64,000 bases of DNA from Brachionus manjavacas (Eukaryota > Rotifera > Eurotatoria > Ploima > Brachionidae), in NCBI GenBank assembly GCA_019054805.1, contig JAHQIY010000006.1:5952001-6016000 (forward strand), in the 5' to 3' direction. The notes under the pieces were generated by a model. It was not told where the DNA came from. It did no database searches and saw only the letters and a program-made list of their open reading frames with translations. The translations under genes and the position numbers were made by a program. Below, one piece after another: positions 1-11,766 of the stretch (the stretch's first letter is position 1; every line of letters starts with the position of its first letter).

Positions 1-921
1 GGTATTAAACTCATTGCTGTACCCACCTCGGCCTACATAGAAGTCATTACAGTGCTTGGGCAGCCATTTGGCAAAAAGTGGTGTCAAAAAAACATCCATG
101 TCACTCCGTATGAGATAATCATATCCAGCCGCTTGAAAGTATTTGTATCCGTCAAATGCCATCAAAATCGAATCAACATAGCCGTAGTTTGACAAGCGAT
201 TTTTGAGGAAATGGTAAAAAACATTCAAATTGGTCTCGGAATCATCAAAAATATTTATTTTTCTAAGAATAAAATCATAGAGTTGATTGCTTGAGGAAAA
301 ATTTATGTCATTTGAGGCCAATTTTCTGGCCTTAATGGCTTCGTAGTTTATGAGCACACACATCGGCTTATCTTTTGGTGAAGTTCGTCTGTGCCAAAAT
401 GAACAATTAAGCTTGGTAAAAAATGAATTGCTAAAGAATTGTTGCTCATTTCGAACAAAAACAACTAAATCAGTGCGCCATTTTTTGGGCTCATGCTTTT
501 GCATTTCTATCCAACTCCGGTACAACCAACGGAATTCAAGATGAAAGTTTTGAACTTGCTCAATCGGAAAGTAAACAAGCACAGCGCGGGCTATCCTAAA
601 TTGGTGAGTGTCAGGCTCTGCAGGTGTCGAGTAGTCGATTTTCTCAGCGCGAGCCAAATCGAAATTTTTAAAAATTTCTGACTTCAAACTACATTCTGTA
701 GTCCAAGGATATTGCTGTAAAAAATTATAAGTTTCATTATTAGCCTCTGTTTTGATCACCGGATTTTCTTGTTTGTTTGCTGGGCTTAGAACTAATTTCG
801 AACGATAGTCTAATTTTTTAATGAACAAATTCTGATTTATTTTGCCCAAATAGGCTATTGAAGTTAAAATAACAAGAATTAAAATTAGAAAACTTAAAAA
901 ATAATTTTTGGTCGTGAGCAT
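1..921 (-). CDS. DUF7164-like type II membrane glycosyltransferase-like protein (C-terminus cut by window edge)
   Basis: An open frame of 307 codons starts at the ATG at 921 and runs off the window at base 1. Residues about 8-24 form a hydrophobic stretch (LSFLILILVILTSIAYLG) directly after a short KN-containing cytosolic tip, so a type II signal anchor facing the Golgi lumen is likely. A luminal stem follows, then a globular region. Near the end, RSDMDVFL (D274, D276) is a DxD-like motif of the kind that binds nucleotide-sugar metal in GT-A glycosyltransferases, preceded by GYDYLI and followed by FYVGRGGYSNE. From memory this pattern matches the DUF7164 family seen in rotifers and nematodes; the donor and acceptor are unknown. 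No intron is visible in this part. The two plus-strand open frames at 350-681 are shadows of it. Confidence 0.75.
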   Translation of the reverse strand, partial: MLTTKNYFLSFLILILVILTSIAYLGKINQNLFIKKLDYRSKLVLSPANKQENPVIKTEANNETYNFLQQYPWTTECSLKSEIFKNFDLARAEKIDYSTPAEPDTHQFRIARAVLVYFPIEQVQNFHLEFRWLYRSWIEMQKHEPKKWRTDLVVFVRNEQQFFSNSFFTKLNCSFWHRRTSPKDKPMCVLINYEAIKARKLASNDINFSSSNQLYDFILRKINIFDDSETNLNVFYHFLKNRLSNYGYVDSILMAFDGYKYFQAAGYDYLIRSDMDVFLTPLFAKWLPKHCNDFYVGRGGYSNEFNT

Positions 922-3900
922 TTTCTGACCACGGGCTCAGTTCTTAGTCATTTTGAAAGAAATTCTTCTATCTAGAAAAAAAATTTAAATATAAATTTTT
1001 GTTGTTGTTGTGTTAAAAAGACTAGAAAATAATTTGATTATTCTCAAATTATTTATTAAATTCTATTAGATATCGAATTTTTTTCTTATGAATTGGAAAT
1101 TGCCAAGGCTTTTTAGACAAATAAAATAAAAGGCTTCTGGTTAAACAAAAGAATAGTAAAAAAACCCGGTTAAATTACAAATTTGACTAGCAGAATTTAT
1201 TTATGTAATTAACTAGATTTGTGTTCGGTTCGAATGTGAATTCATTTAAATAGTTTTTAAAACCTAGTTTATTTTGAGTCTGGAATTATATTTAAAGCTA
1301 ATGGAATGGGCTATTTTTGTAATGAAATCCGAATTAATCAGGCGAGAATTAGAAATTTCCTACTTGGAAATACTTTTTTTCAATTAGTTGAATATTTTGT
1401 TAGAAAAAATTTTAGTTTTTTCATAAATCCTTTCAAAGAGTTGATGTAAAATTCATACCTGCTGAGTTTTCATAGGAACAAATTCTTAATTTTTAATTTT
1501 GCCAGAAAATTGACAGAATAAAATAAAAATAAAAAAGGAAGATAATTTTAGTTATTTTATTTCTATTAACATTTAAATTTTAGATAATATTGACCAACTA
1601 AGCAATTTAAGTTTTAACTTCTTGTTTTTAAAAATTCATTGTAGAGAACGGCCAAAATGGTAACATCTATTACTATTATTTATGAATCAATAAATTTTAA
1701 ATTAATTTTTTTAAAATTTAAAATTTTCAATATAATTTTTATAGTTTAGCAAATTAATTTGAAGACCAAGTTATCAAAAAAGTGCCAATGCTTAAAATTT
1801 CGAGCATTTAATTAAAAAATATTGTTTGAGGAAATGAAATTATTTTTCAAAAAAAAATTTTTTTTATCAGATCTAATAAAATTAAGTCCATAAAATTTTA
1901 TAAATTTCGTAATTTTATTATTTTAAATTTTTTGATTTAATAATTTAGTTTTTAATTTATCTTGTAAAACTAAATGCTAATTTAGAAAATGTTTTCTCTT
2001 GTGTAAGAGAATACAAAAGTTAGAATCTTTTTTATTGATTAGATAAATTAACTATTATTTAAAAAAAAACATTTTGATTACCATGAAAATTAACAAAAAC
2101 AAATAGTTTTGTTTTGTTTTGTATGCGATTATAATTTTTCTTAGAAAGATGAAGTTTTTAGACATTTTTTGATTTTTAATTTAAAAAAAAATCATTAAAA
2201 TTTTCTTTTTTTAAAATCAAGGTCATTCTAGAACTTGAGTTAATAATCTTATCTTTGTGATACATTGATACCTCTAGTAGATACTTAAAAGAAGCCATCA
2301 GATATTGATGTTGACTTAAAGGTGTTCAAATATTTTTTTTAATTAAATTTATGCATCAAAATTGCAGTATTGATTTTGTTCACTTGTGATGATAGAATTT
2401 TTAGGATATTTGAAAATTAATTTTGACTTTTTACATTGAAATAATTAGAAAATGTCAAACTTAAGTATTACGATATAAATTTACAAAAAAATCTAATTTT
2501 AAAATTAATAATAACAAAAAAATATTGTTAATCATCTTTAGACGGAGCATTATGGTTAGTTGTACTAAATTTTATGAAAAATTTGATAAACATTTAAGAA
2601 GAATCTCTTGACTCACCAAGAGAACGAAAATTGAACCAACTAAAATAGAAAATTGAACAAAGTGTAAATAGGTACTGTAGAATTTAGATTATCTGATATA
2701 AAAAAAATCAAAAATTTGATAAATTATGATTTAATTGTATAAAAAATATATAGAACAAAAAATTTAATCCCGATCTAGTCCTATTTGGTCTTCATAGTCT
2801 ATTTTAAAAACACACTTGTTCTGGTACAAAATGGATTAAACAAAAAACATCAAAAAGTCTTAAAATATATTTTAAAATATGCTCATAATCTTTTTGAACA
2901 GAATTAAATTCTCAATATAAATAAAAATACAAATAAATCGTAATCTTTTTTAGAATTTAAAATTATTATTTTATATATTTTAATCAATGTTTATTACAAA
3001 CACTTGAGAAAAATATTTTACTGAAAAATGTTGGCATTAACAAGCTAGGCAACAGTTTAATGATTTTTTAAATTCCAATAATATAACAATATTAATATTT
3101 AAAAATCCAATTGACTGATTATTGAATGATAATTCACTAAAGTTGTGATAGAATTTCACTAATATTAGATTCGCTAGTAGATAACGTCGAAGAAGTAGGT
3201 TAGAATGAAATTGATTGCAATTTTTCCACAAAATAAAATTAAAGAGAATTTATTACTGAATTTTAATCAACTTTACTAACTAGGAGAAGTTTCAAAAATC
3301 AATTTTTTATGAATCCACTTCTTTCCTGACAAAATAAATTTCTTGGAATTTCAACTGCAAAAATTATGATATATTTTTAAAATGTGATTTTTAACTTTGA
3401 TTTTTAAAATAAGAAATAAAAAAATTAAAGTGATTATTTGATCCTAAAATGAGGAAACTGCTTTGAAAATCTTGCAAATTTAAAAAAAAATATTTTTTTT
3501 TTAATTGAATAATAAGAATTTAAATTATGAAATTGTAAAATAATTTTAGCTCCAGAATGAATTAATATCGAACAATAATTAGACATGAAAAGATTATATA
3601 GTTGTTTGTTATATAGTGTTGCAGGAATATGAACCAAATGATTATTCCATTTCTGAAGAATGTAAATAAAATCATCCAAATAAAAAATTGAAAAAATTTA
3701 ACTCAGTTGACATTCTTTTTGAAAAATTAAAAACTTTTTTATCATTTCTTTACGTTTATCCTAATGATGGAATCGAAATTTTAATTTAATTAATTACTTT
3801 AAATAAAATTAAAAAAAATAAAATAAAACGCCGTTTTCTTTTGAAATAAAATAATACCTTTAAATATTTTCTTTATTTTTTCTAGATTTCTTTATTGTGA

Positions 3901-6900
3901 TGCAACAAAAATTTCTAAACATTGAAAATTTTTAAAAAATCTTTTCAAAATTCACTTGTCCAGAGATATGGAAATCAAATTCTCGATTCATTTTTGGTCA
4001 TTGACCAAAGTGTCAAATATTACAGCAATGCTTCTGCATTTTATTGTGTTGATAAAATTTTTTTGGAACCCGAAGCACTCTAGTTATTTAACGCTTTTTG
4101 CTGATGATGATGATGCTGATCATCTTGTCGAGGAATTGTAGTGGCTCGTGGTCTGAAAACACAACAAAAGTATCCTTTACCTCTACTCCGGTAGTAGTCT
4201 TTTTCTCTGTATTTGATTCTTACCTTTTTTAAGATCCGAAATGTGTACAGGATTTAAAGACTCATGTCGTTGGTAAAAATAAAAAAATAAGTATTTTATT
4301 TTTGACTGAATTTCCTTAAATTATTTCATCGAATTTTTTATAATGTAACTTAAACTATTTTTGTTTATTTTTTTATTTTTACTGTGCAGAATGCGTCTCA
4401 TGTTAACTTGAAGCCTTTATTTTTTTTTTATTAATTTTTAGATAAAAAAATTTAACTTTTGAAAAAATCTTCAAGTCCTAGAAAAATAATGAATAATTCT
4501 GAGGTAAGAGGATTTTATATATAAGAATTTAATTTAGCTTCTAAAATTAGCATTCATTCGTTTTATAAGAAAAAAAATTTAAAGGATCTTTATTATTAAC
4601 TTTAAAAAAAATACATAAAAAACACTAATTGCAACCATTTGTCATAATAAATTGTCTATTCTTTTTAATCTTAAATTAGTGAGTAAAAAAAATTCTTCTT
4701 GATTTTAAAGTGTAGAAAAAACATGTTTGAGGAGTAAGATTTAGCCGAAATTTGCTCTTCTATTTTTGAGTATTAATTACACTAATTTCTAAATAAGCAA
4801 CTGAGAAAATCGAAAATCGAAAAAAAAGCAAATATGTCAAAAAAAAAGATTCGAATTTCAAAATAAATTATCAAAAAAAAGCGGCAAATTTAGCAATATT
4901 TTTAAACCATTATTTTTCTTCAGCTTTTAAAAAATTCTAAAATAAATTAAAACCAAGATCGATTAAATTTTTTCTAGTTTGAAAAAAAAATAAATTCTGG
5001 CTATAATTAAATCAGTGTGACACCAAATTTAGCATCAAATTTAATTTTGTTGTGACAGTCTAAAATTAAAATAGGACTTCTTTGTTAAGACTGATTAGAA
5101 ATCGCCGCTGTCATGCAAGTTTCTATTTAATTAACTTCAGGTAGATGATTTTGGTTATTTATCAAATTCTAGCGTTTTAAATAAACTAATCTAAATTTAT
5201 TGATTTTTACTCAGACAGTTCACATATTTTTTAAAAAATATGAAAAAAAATAATTTCTGAATTCATTATGGTAGAGGGGTAGAGAAAAATCTTTTAAATT
5301 TTTCATAGTTATCTTAATTAATCAAATTCTGTTGCAATTTTTATTTTTGTATGATTCCTCTTTAGTTGATTGATAAGGCAATTGTGCGTGCTGATAAATT
5401 GAATGCCCGCGTTTATCTATAATAGATTTAATACTTGAAAAATGTTATTCCTATTTTCATAATAATACTTATCGATTTTCAGTGTAGAAAATAAAAATTT
5501 TCATTAGTTGCTTCATGAATTAAGTCGATGGCTTGAATGATAAAAGCTCTTTAAAAATGCTCTATCTTAATTTCAAAAACATGGTGAATAATGTTTAGCT
5601 TTCATGTTAATTCAAGGGAATAATTTTAAATATTGATCGGAATTAATCTAATAAAATCCTTAAAAACATAAAATTTTGAATCAAAATATATTTTCCTTTT
5701 AACCCAAATTGAAAAATTACCATGTCAAATTTAGACAATTTTTCAATTTGATCAGAAAATTCATTCTTGGTAGACATAAAAAAATTAACCAGATTTAAGT
5801 TAGAATTTTCTCACAATTTTCATTGAAAAAATTTCAAATCAATCGCAATATATTAATGAATTAATTAATTTAATGGAATAAGATTTTTTGAGAAACAGAA
5901 ATTTTGAATAGTTATAAATACACATCAACATTTTGATTGCGTCAATTATGGGTCATTAAAAAAAAGGTATCCGAATTTCATTTCTTCATAAAATAGACAT
6001 TATTTTTTTAAATGAATTTAAAAAAAATCTAATAATTAAAAAGTTTTGTTTAATTAAGATTAAATAAAAAAAAATCATTATCCGAAAATAAAAGGGCCTA
6101 TACTTTTTTATAAATTTACTTATATTTAAAATAAAACTATTTTATTGAGATTAAAAATTTTTTTTTTTATATAAAAGATTTTTTCAATAGAATTTAATAC
6201 TTTATTTTCTACTTCCAAAAATAATTTAAATATCTTAAAATGACTTCTAAACTCCAAAATACTCGGCGCTTTTTTCATTCTTTTTTGGTCTTAATATTTA
6301 TCTAGCAATTGTTTGAGTGTCTTAACTATCATCTTTTCAAATCAATTTAGAATCAGGTGAAAAATTTTATTTTAATTTTGAGATTTCAATACTGCTACGA
6401 TAAGTGGATTTTTGGTAAATTTTAAATTATTTAACAGAATTGTTGTTTAAAAGTCATAAGTCTCAAGTCAAGTCCAAGTCAAAGACTTTTTTTTCTAAAT
6501 TACCATGAGTTAAACTTGGTCGCCACAATAACAAACTAGAACGGTAAAAAATTCATTTGGCCAGACTTTAAAAAAAATTTAAGTCTTTGATTTTAACTTA
6601 AATTTAAAAAAATTTTAATGTATTTAAATAAAAATAAATGAAATATAATGTCCGGACTTTTTTTAATGACTTAAACTTTAATTTGGTACTTTTAAACAGC
6701 TATGATATTAAATATTAAATATAAATCCTTATCTTCACTTTTGCTTTAAAAATTAAAAAAATTTAAGAGTTAGTAACCAAAATTTTTATCTTTGACACTT
6801 AATAATTGTTGTGAAAATTATAACAGGGAAATAAAATGAAAAAATGTAAATAATTTTTAAAAAAGTCCTATTACATTATCTTAAGGAACATTAGCCCAAA

Positions 6901-9279
6901 AAAGATAATCGAATAAAAAATAATGATAACTCTTAGTTTTTAAAATGTCTAAATCGTAAAGCTTTAGATAAAAATAAGTTTTTTTTTTTATATTTTCATT
7001 TTAGTTCCTCGATCTAGATTTCTATTTTTACAGCACTAAATAATAAAAATACTTTTTACTAATTCCAAGTCTAGTCACCTTGTTTAGACTTCACGCATAT
7101 TTATGATTCCTTTTAAAATTACAGATTTCTGAAATTCTTTGATGTCTCTTCTTTATTTTCTGTGTTGAAATTTTAGTGTAAAAATAATTCTTAATTTCAC
7201 CCATTTTAATCTTACTTGTAAAATTTTACCACGAAACCTGTAAACTACAATGATACTATTTCATAAGAGATGGTACTTAGTCGTTTATCAAAAACATTGC
7301 CAAAAAAATAATTGAAGATCTAGATATTAAGGAAATTTTTAACTAAATAAAAATTTGCTGATTTGCTGCAGAATTGTTATCAAAATTAAAGAAATAATAT
7401 CTTAAGTATTTAAATGCGAGATAATTCAGGCTGAGAAGAAAAATACTTTTGTTTTTGAGAGTGTTGCTTCAAGAAAAAATAATTAATCTAATCGGTTTAT
7501 TTTAACCTAGTAACCAAAATGAGATTTTTAAATACTCATATGCTAGACATTTACTTGGTTCAAACTAAATTGATTGTATTGAGCTCAAAGCAAACAAAGA
7601 TTAGTTTATCTACCCGGATAGACTTGTTGAAAATTGAATACACTCGACATTTTAGTTATCCGCTCATAATATTTCTTTCCGTCTGTTTTTATAGCTTGAT
7701 CCAAGCGATAAATCTATTATATGGATATATTTAGATTTTAAGTTTGAATAAATGGTAATGCAAATTTTCCAAAATCCTTTTCAAATATTTAATTAGACTG
7801 CTTCATTTAAAGTATTCTTTAAATATCTAAAGTAAGAACCCGATATTCGGAAAACGAAATCATGGGTTCAGACTTTTCAGACTTTGAACATAAATTGAGA
7901 ATATTATCCTAAAAAATAATCTTACTTGATCGAAAAAAAATAAAAAAGAATAAACATGAAAATTTAAGGAAATTAGCACTAAATTTTCTCTAAATGAATT
8001 TTTTTCTAGCCTTTTGAATTTTGTGAATAAAAAAATTAAAAAAAAAACCAAATTTTTTTGGTTAAAAAACAAAATTAAAGTTCTTTGTTTGGATTTAAAT
8101 TAAGAAATTTTATTTCGCAATACCCGTAATTAAGATTTTTTCTGAACAAGAGTCGAGTACTTTTATTAAAATAAGCGCTCAAGACACCATAATTCATTTT
8201 TTAGTTTGAAAATAAATTTATTTGATGAGCTTAGTTTGGCTTAAATTAGAAAAAAAATAAATGAATTTTTTTTATTTGAATTTTTAGTTATATTTTATTT
8301 TTAAACTAACAGGTCTTCGAGCTTTTAAATTTTTACAAAATGAATCTAATTAGAAAAATGAGAATTTTTTGTCCTCTTCAATATTTTGTTGTCAGGCTAA
8401 TTGCAATCCACAAATAAACAGAATTAGGTTATTTAAGTTCAATAACTCAAAAAACTTTAAAATGCCACTTGAATGTATAAATTGTTCTGAATTTACTATA
8501 AAAGATGTTTTCAATATTAAAATCATTTTATTTTGACACACTTAAGATTTTTAAACGTTTTTTTTATTTAAAATTTATTTTGTTTATTAAGAATTGATTT
8601 TTAATAAAGTCTTTGTTAAATGATTTTCAGAAAAAATACACGAGTTGCTTCATTTTTCGAAATTATTGTAATACTCCCAATGTGAATTAAATTTCAAAAA
8701 TTTATAAAATTTCTATTTTTTAAATTTATTTGAATATAATATATAACTTAAATTTAAATTTTGCTTAATTGTTTATTGGTACTAGTATTGAATTAAGCAT
8801 ATTTTTTAATCTGCAAAAATTTTTATAAATTTCATACTAATTTCTAATAGTAAAAAATTTCATGATTTTAGTATTTCTTACTTAAGTATTTTTTTGGCTC
8901 CAAAGAAATTTTAATTAAGTTTTTTATTAAAATTTAACATTTTTTTAAATTATCTAATAAATTGTTTTGAAAAAAAATAAATAATGACTAATAAATTTTT
9001 CAAGATAATTTTTTAATAAATTTTTAGAATAATAATTTAGAAATTAAATTGATATATTTGAGCAAAAGCCGATTTATCGGCCGCAAACATGGTTCAATGT
9101 TAGCTTAACAAAATGTACCACTTGAGAAAAATTAACAGAGTTTAAAATTGTTTTGATACAAAAAAAGTGGGAAAAAAATTTTAAACTTGAAATAACAGCT
9201 CTGGAATTTTCTATATGTATTTATAGTCGAAGATTTTCTTAATGGTCAAAATACTCGGGGTGTTTTTTCAAAGCTTTTT
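922..9279. other. AT-rich intergenic tract without a supported gene
   Basis: More than 8 kb of mostly A/T sequence with many homopolymer runs. Short open frames occur on both strands but none shows a domain, codon bias or a convincing splice series. The only stretch with mixed composition is about 4060-4270 and 4385-4420. There, splice-like signals exist on both strands (for example an acceptor-like tract ending at 4389 on the plus strand), but I could not build a consistent gene from them. Confidence 0.6.
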
Positions 9280-10128
9280 TTAAAGTCCGTTGAGAGCTCT
9301 ATTTATTTTACATCTTTGTAAAATTGCGGTCGACATAAATTCGTCTGGACTCATGTCATCTGAGTACTGTGTTAGCTCGTCAATGTAGTCTCCAGACACT
9401 CCACATTCCGCAAAAGCCATTAACAATCTTTGAGTTAATACCCATTGATAAGAACAATAAAGAAGTAGAACACCTATCAAATATCTCGATTATATTAAAT
9501 AAATATATTTATTAAAAAAAATTATGTTTTTCATTTTGAATGGGACTTTCAAAATTAACAAAGGCTTTGGCAGACTTTGCTTTTCACCATTCCAAAAACT
9601 TCACAAGGATTAATTAAGATTAAAAAAAATGCTAAATTTACCCTGCTTGGGCTCGTGTTGAATTAAATTGTTGACTGATGATTCCCTAATACGTGTTTGA
9701 ATTGAATTAATTTGTGAATACAATTCACTAAACTGGCTGTGAACCCTGTGATAAGCGGAAGAACTGGTCAAATTAAGAGAATCTTCGTTAAAAATTGAAT
9801 CTTTCCATAAAGTAACATTGATAGAGCCAGTTGAATCGTCAATTTTAAGTCTAAAGTACTTGGTGTTTTCATATATATTCACAATGTTGCCATAAATACA
9901 AACTTTGGACACATATAAATCATTTATTCGAATTACAGACTTTTTGGAAAATTTTTCTTGGAATTTTGAGTTTAATTCATCGCAAGGATCAGCATTGTTT
10001 AAATCAAATATGTACAGCCTTAGAAAAGATTGAAAACGAGTATCTAGAATTGGCTCAGAATAAGTTGCAAAAGACTGAAATTTATCGTCAGAACCCAGTC
10101 TGGCAATTTTCGCTACCGGTTCTTCCAT
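9280..10128 (-). CDS. Truncated STN1 copy spliced in frame to an unrelated 3' exon (possible chimeric gene)
   Basis: Exon 1, complement(9642..10128), is nearly identical to the first exon of the complete STN1 at 20140. It carries the OB-fold region with IDDSTGSINVTLWK and has one visible Tyr-for-Cys difference (VCIYGN here, VCICGN there). Homology stops inside the intron at 9604. Downstream on the minus strand a usable acceptor (TTGATAG) at 9474 leads into complement(9280..9473). The phase is compatible: a Gly codon is completed and 64 further residues follow (VLLLYCSYQW... to ...INRALNGL, stop). The predicted chimera is 226 residues with a 168-base intron. It keeps the OB domain but loses the winged-helix half of STN1. 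The in-frame junction is seen in the sequence; expression is unknown, and it could equally be a truncated duplicate beside the terminal exon of another gene. Confidence 0.55.
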
Positions 10129-11074
10129 TCAACAAAAAAATAAATAATTTTATTTTTTAATGAAATTTAGTCTGCATAATTTTATTTTTTCTAGATCTAT
10201 TTTTACAAAATTTTAAAATTTAATTTTTTTCATCTCAGTTGAAAAAGAATTTAAAATCGTCCAAAGCGGTTTACTTTAGGAGAAGTTGAGTTGCCTTTTA
10301 TTTATTCATTTATACTGAGCTAAAGCTCGTTAAACAATTTAAAAGAAGAAATACTTTAATTAAAATTTAAACTTCTTTTTAAAATTATTAATCGGTCGAT
10401 AAAAATTTTTTTTAAAGTAGATATTATTTTACAATATAGTAATCGAAAAATTCAAAATTTAAGTGGGATCTGAATTTTTTATTTTTGACTTAAAATTCAA
10501 AAACTAAGATAAATCCTTGCAAAGAAGACCTAGGGATAAAACTGGAATTTTCGGTTTTATCAATTCCAACTGGGTCTAAGATACATTTTTTGGGGGCTAC
10601 TGTTGCTGTTTAAAGATTACATTAATAATTTTTAAGCCGAAACCAAAAAGAGTAAGTACTCAACTTCCATCTGTTGATGCGCATTCAATTAAATAATTAT
10701 AACACGAATAAATTTAAAATTATGTCAGTGATATATTTAAGATTAAATTAGAAAACTTTACCCACGATATTTTTTGGTTTCAAAATCAAAGCTAATGATG
10801 GTAATGTCAAAAAAAAATTTTTTTATAGATTAATTTATTTTCGATAAATGAATTATTATTAATTTAAAATAATGTTTTACAACATATCTTTTGATTTAAT
10901 TTACTATCAGAACTTTTTTAAAGGGTATTTTTTCAGCTTAGGATAATTCAACTTCAAAAAATGCTATCTTAATGTAAAATTATGATTTAATATCTAAAAA
11001 AAAAAAGAGGACAGAGTAAATGAAAAATGTTTATTTTTATTTTCTCTTAAAAAACAAGAAATAAATTTATTAAA
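10129..11074. other. Intergenic part of left arm
   Basis: AT-rich sequence between the divergent 5' end of the STN1 copy and the 3' end of the small repeat-protein gene. The same sequence lies at 19197-20139 in the other arm. It must hold the STN1 promoter, but no clear motif is visible. Confidence 0.5.
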
Positions 11075-11383
11075 TTAGAAAAATCCAGCGAATGATGATG
11101 ATCCGCAGCTTGAAGCTGGCAATGATGGAGCTGGCAAAGACAATAGAGCAGAAAATTCCCAGCCAGTTGTCAATGGAGCAGCTGGTAGTTGAGCTGGCAA
11201 TGACAATGCAGCGGAAAATTCCCAACCACTAGTCAATGGAGCAGCTGATAGTTGGTCTGGCAATGATGGAGTTGGCAATGACAATGGAGCAGAGAATTCC
11301 CAGCCAGTGGTCAATGGCAATGATGGAGCAGCCAATGGAGCTGAGAATTCCAACGGGGTAGCTAAGTTTAATCCACAGGTCAT
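11075..11383 (-). CDS. Small Leu/Pro/Ala/Ser repeat protein, left-arm copy
   Basis: A 102-residue open frame from the ATG at 11383, mirrored at 18888-19196. Three copies of a unit of about 20-25 residues, built around GWEFSAPLSLPAPSLP, follow one degenerate unit (LEFSAPLAAPSLP). The protein ends with a Ser/Gly/Phe tail (SSCGSSSFAGFF). It has no Lys or Arg, very few charged residues and no signal peptide. A TATA box lies 71 bases upstream, which favours this start over more upstream methionines. This copy differs from the other by a Leu for Pro in the last repeat. The opposite strand also has an open frame (NGAENSQPVVNG type), but it is interrupted by a stop. No known family was recognised. 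Confidence 0.5.
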   Translation of the reverse strand: MTCGLNLATPLEFSAPLAAPSLPLTTGWEFSAPLSLPTPSLPDQLSAAPLTSGWEFSAALSLPAQLPAAPLTTGWEFSALLSLPAPSLPASSCGSSSFAGFF

Positions 11384-11453
11384 TTTTGTTGAATCAGTTA
11401 TCAATAAAATATTTATTTTTATTTCAATTTTGTTTGTCAATATTTTAACACTG

Positions 11454-11462
11454 CCTTTTATA
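11454..11462 (-). promoter_or_regulatory. TATA box of the small repeat-protein gene (left arm)
   Basis: TATAAAAGG on the minus strand, in the more GC-balanced context GAGTATAAAAGGCAGTG. It lies 71 bases upstream of the ATG, leaving room for a start site and a 5' leader of about 40 bases. It is identical in the other arm. Confidence 0.55.
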
Positions 11463-11766
11463 CTCTTGCATCGACTTGGGTATGCTTTGATTTCAAGAAC
11501 CTGGATTGTTTTGTTTAGAATTTTCTTTTTTTTATTCATTCTTTTGTTTTTTTTTGTTTTTCCATTTTATTATATCGATTAGATCAATTGAATTGATGTA
11601 TCGATTGGATTTTTTCATGTATCTCCCATCATTTTTTGAAATAACCATTCAATTGTCTTTCGTTATTAAAATTAGAAGTTTATGACCAGCCACCTATGAA
11701 AAGCACATTCACTGTTTGCCTTTTTTTGGAAAAATTGAAGTTTATGATCAAATGTAAATTTCAAAT

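Noticed and set aside
3037..3679. Minus-strand open frames of 64 and 81 codons
   Set aside because: Composition is that of random AT-rich sequence, with no domain or splice support.
11307..11582. Plus-strand frame NGNDGAANGAENSNG followed by a hydrophobic segment, a possible membrane protein
   Set aside because: The full repeat region on that strand is interrupted by a stop, while the opposite strand is open over all repeats and has a TATA box.
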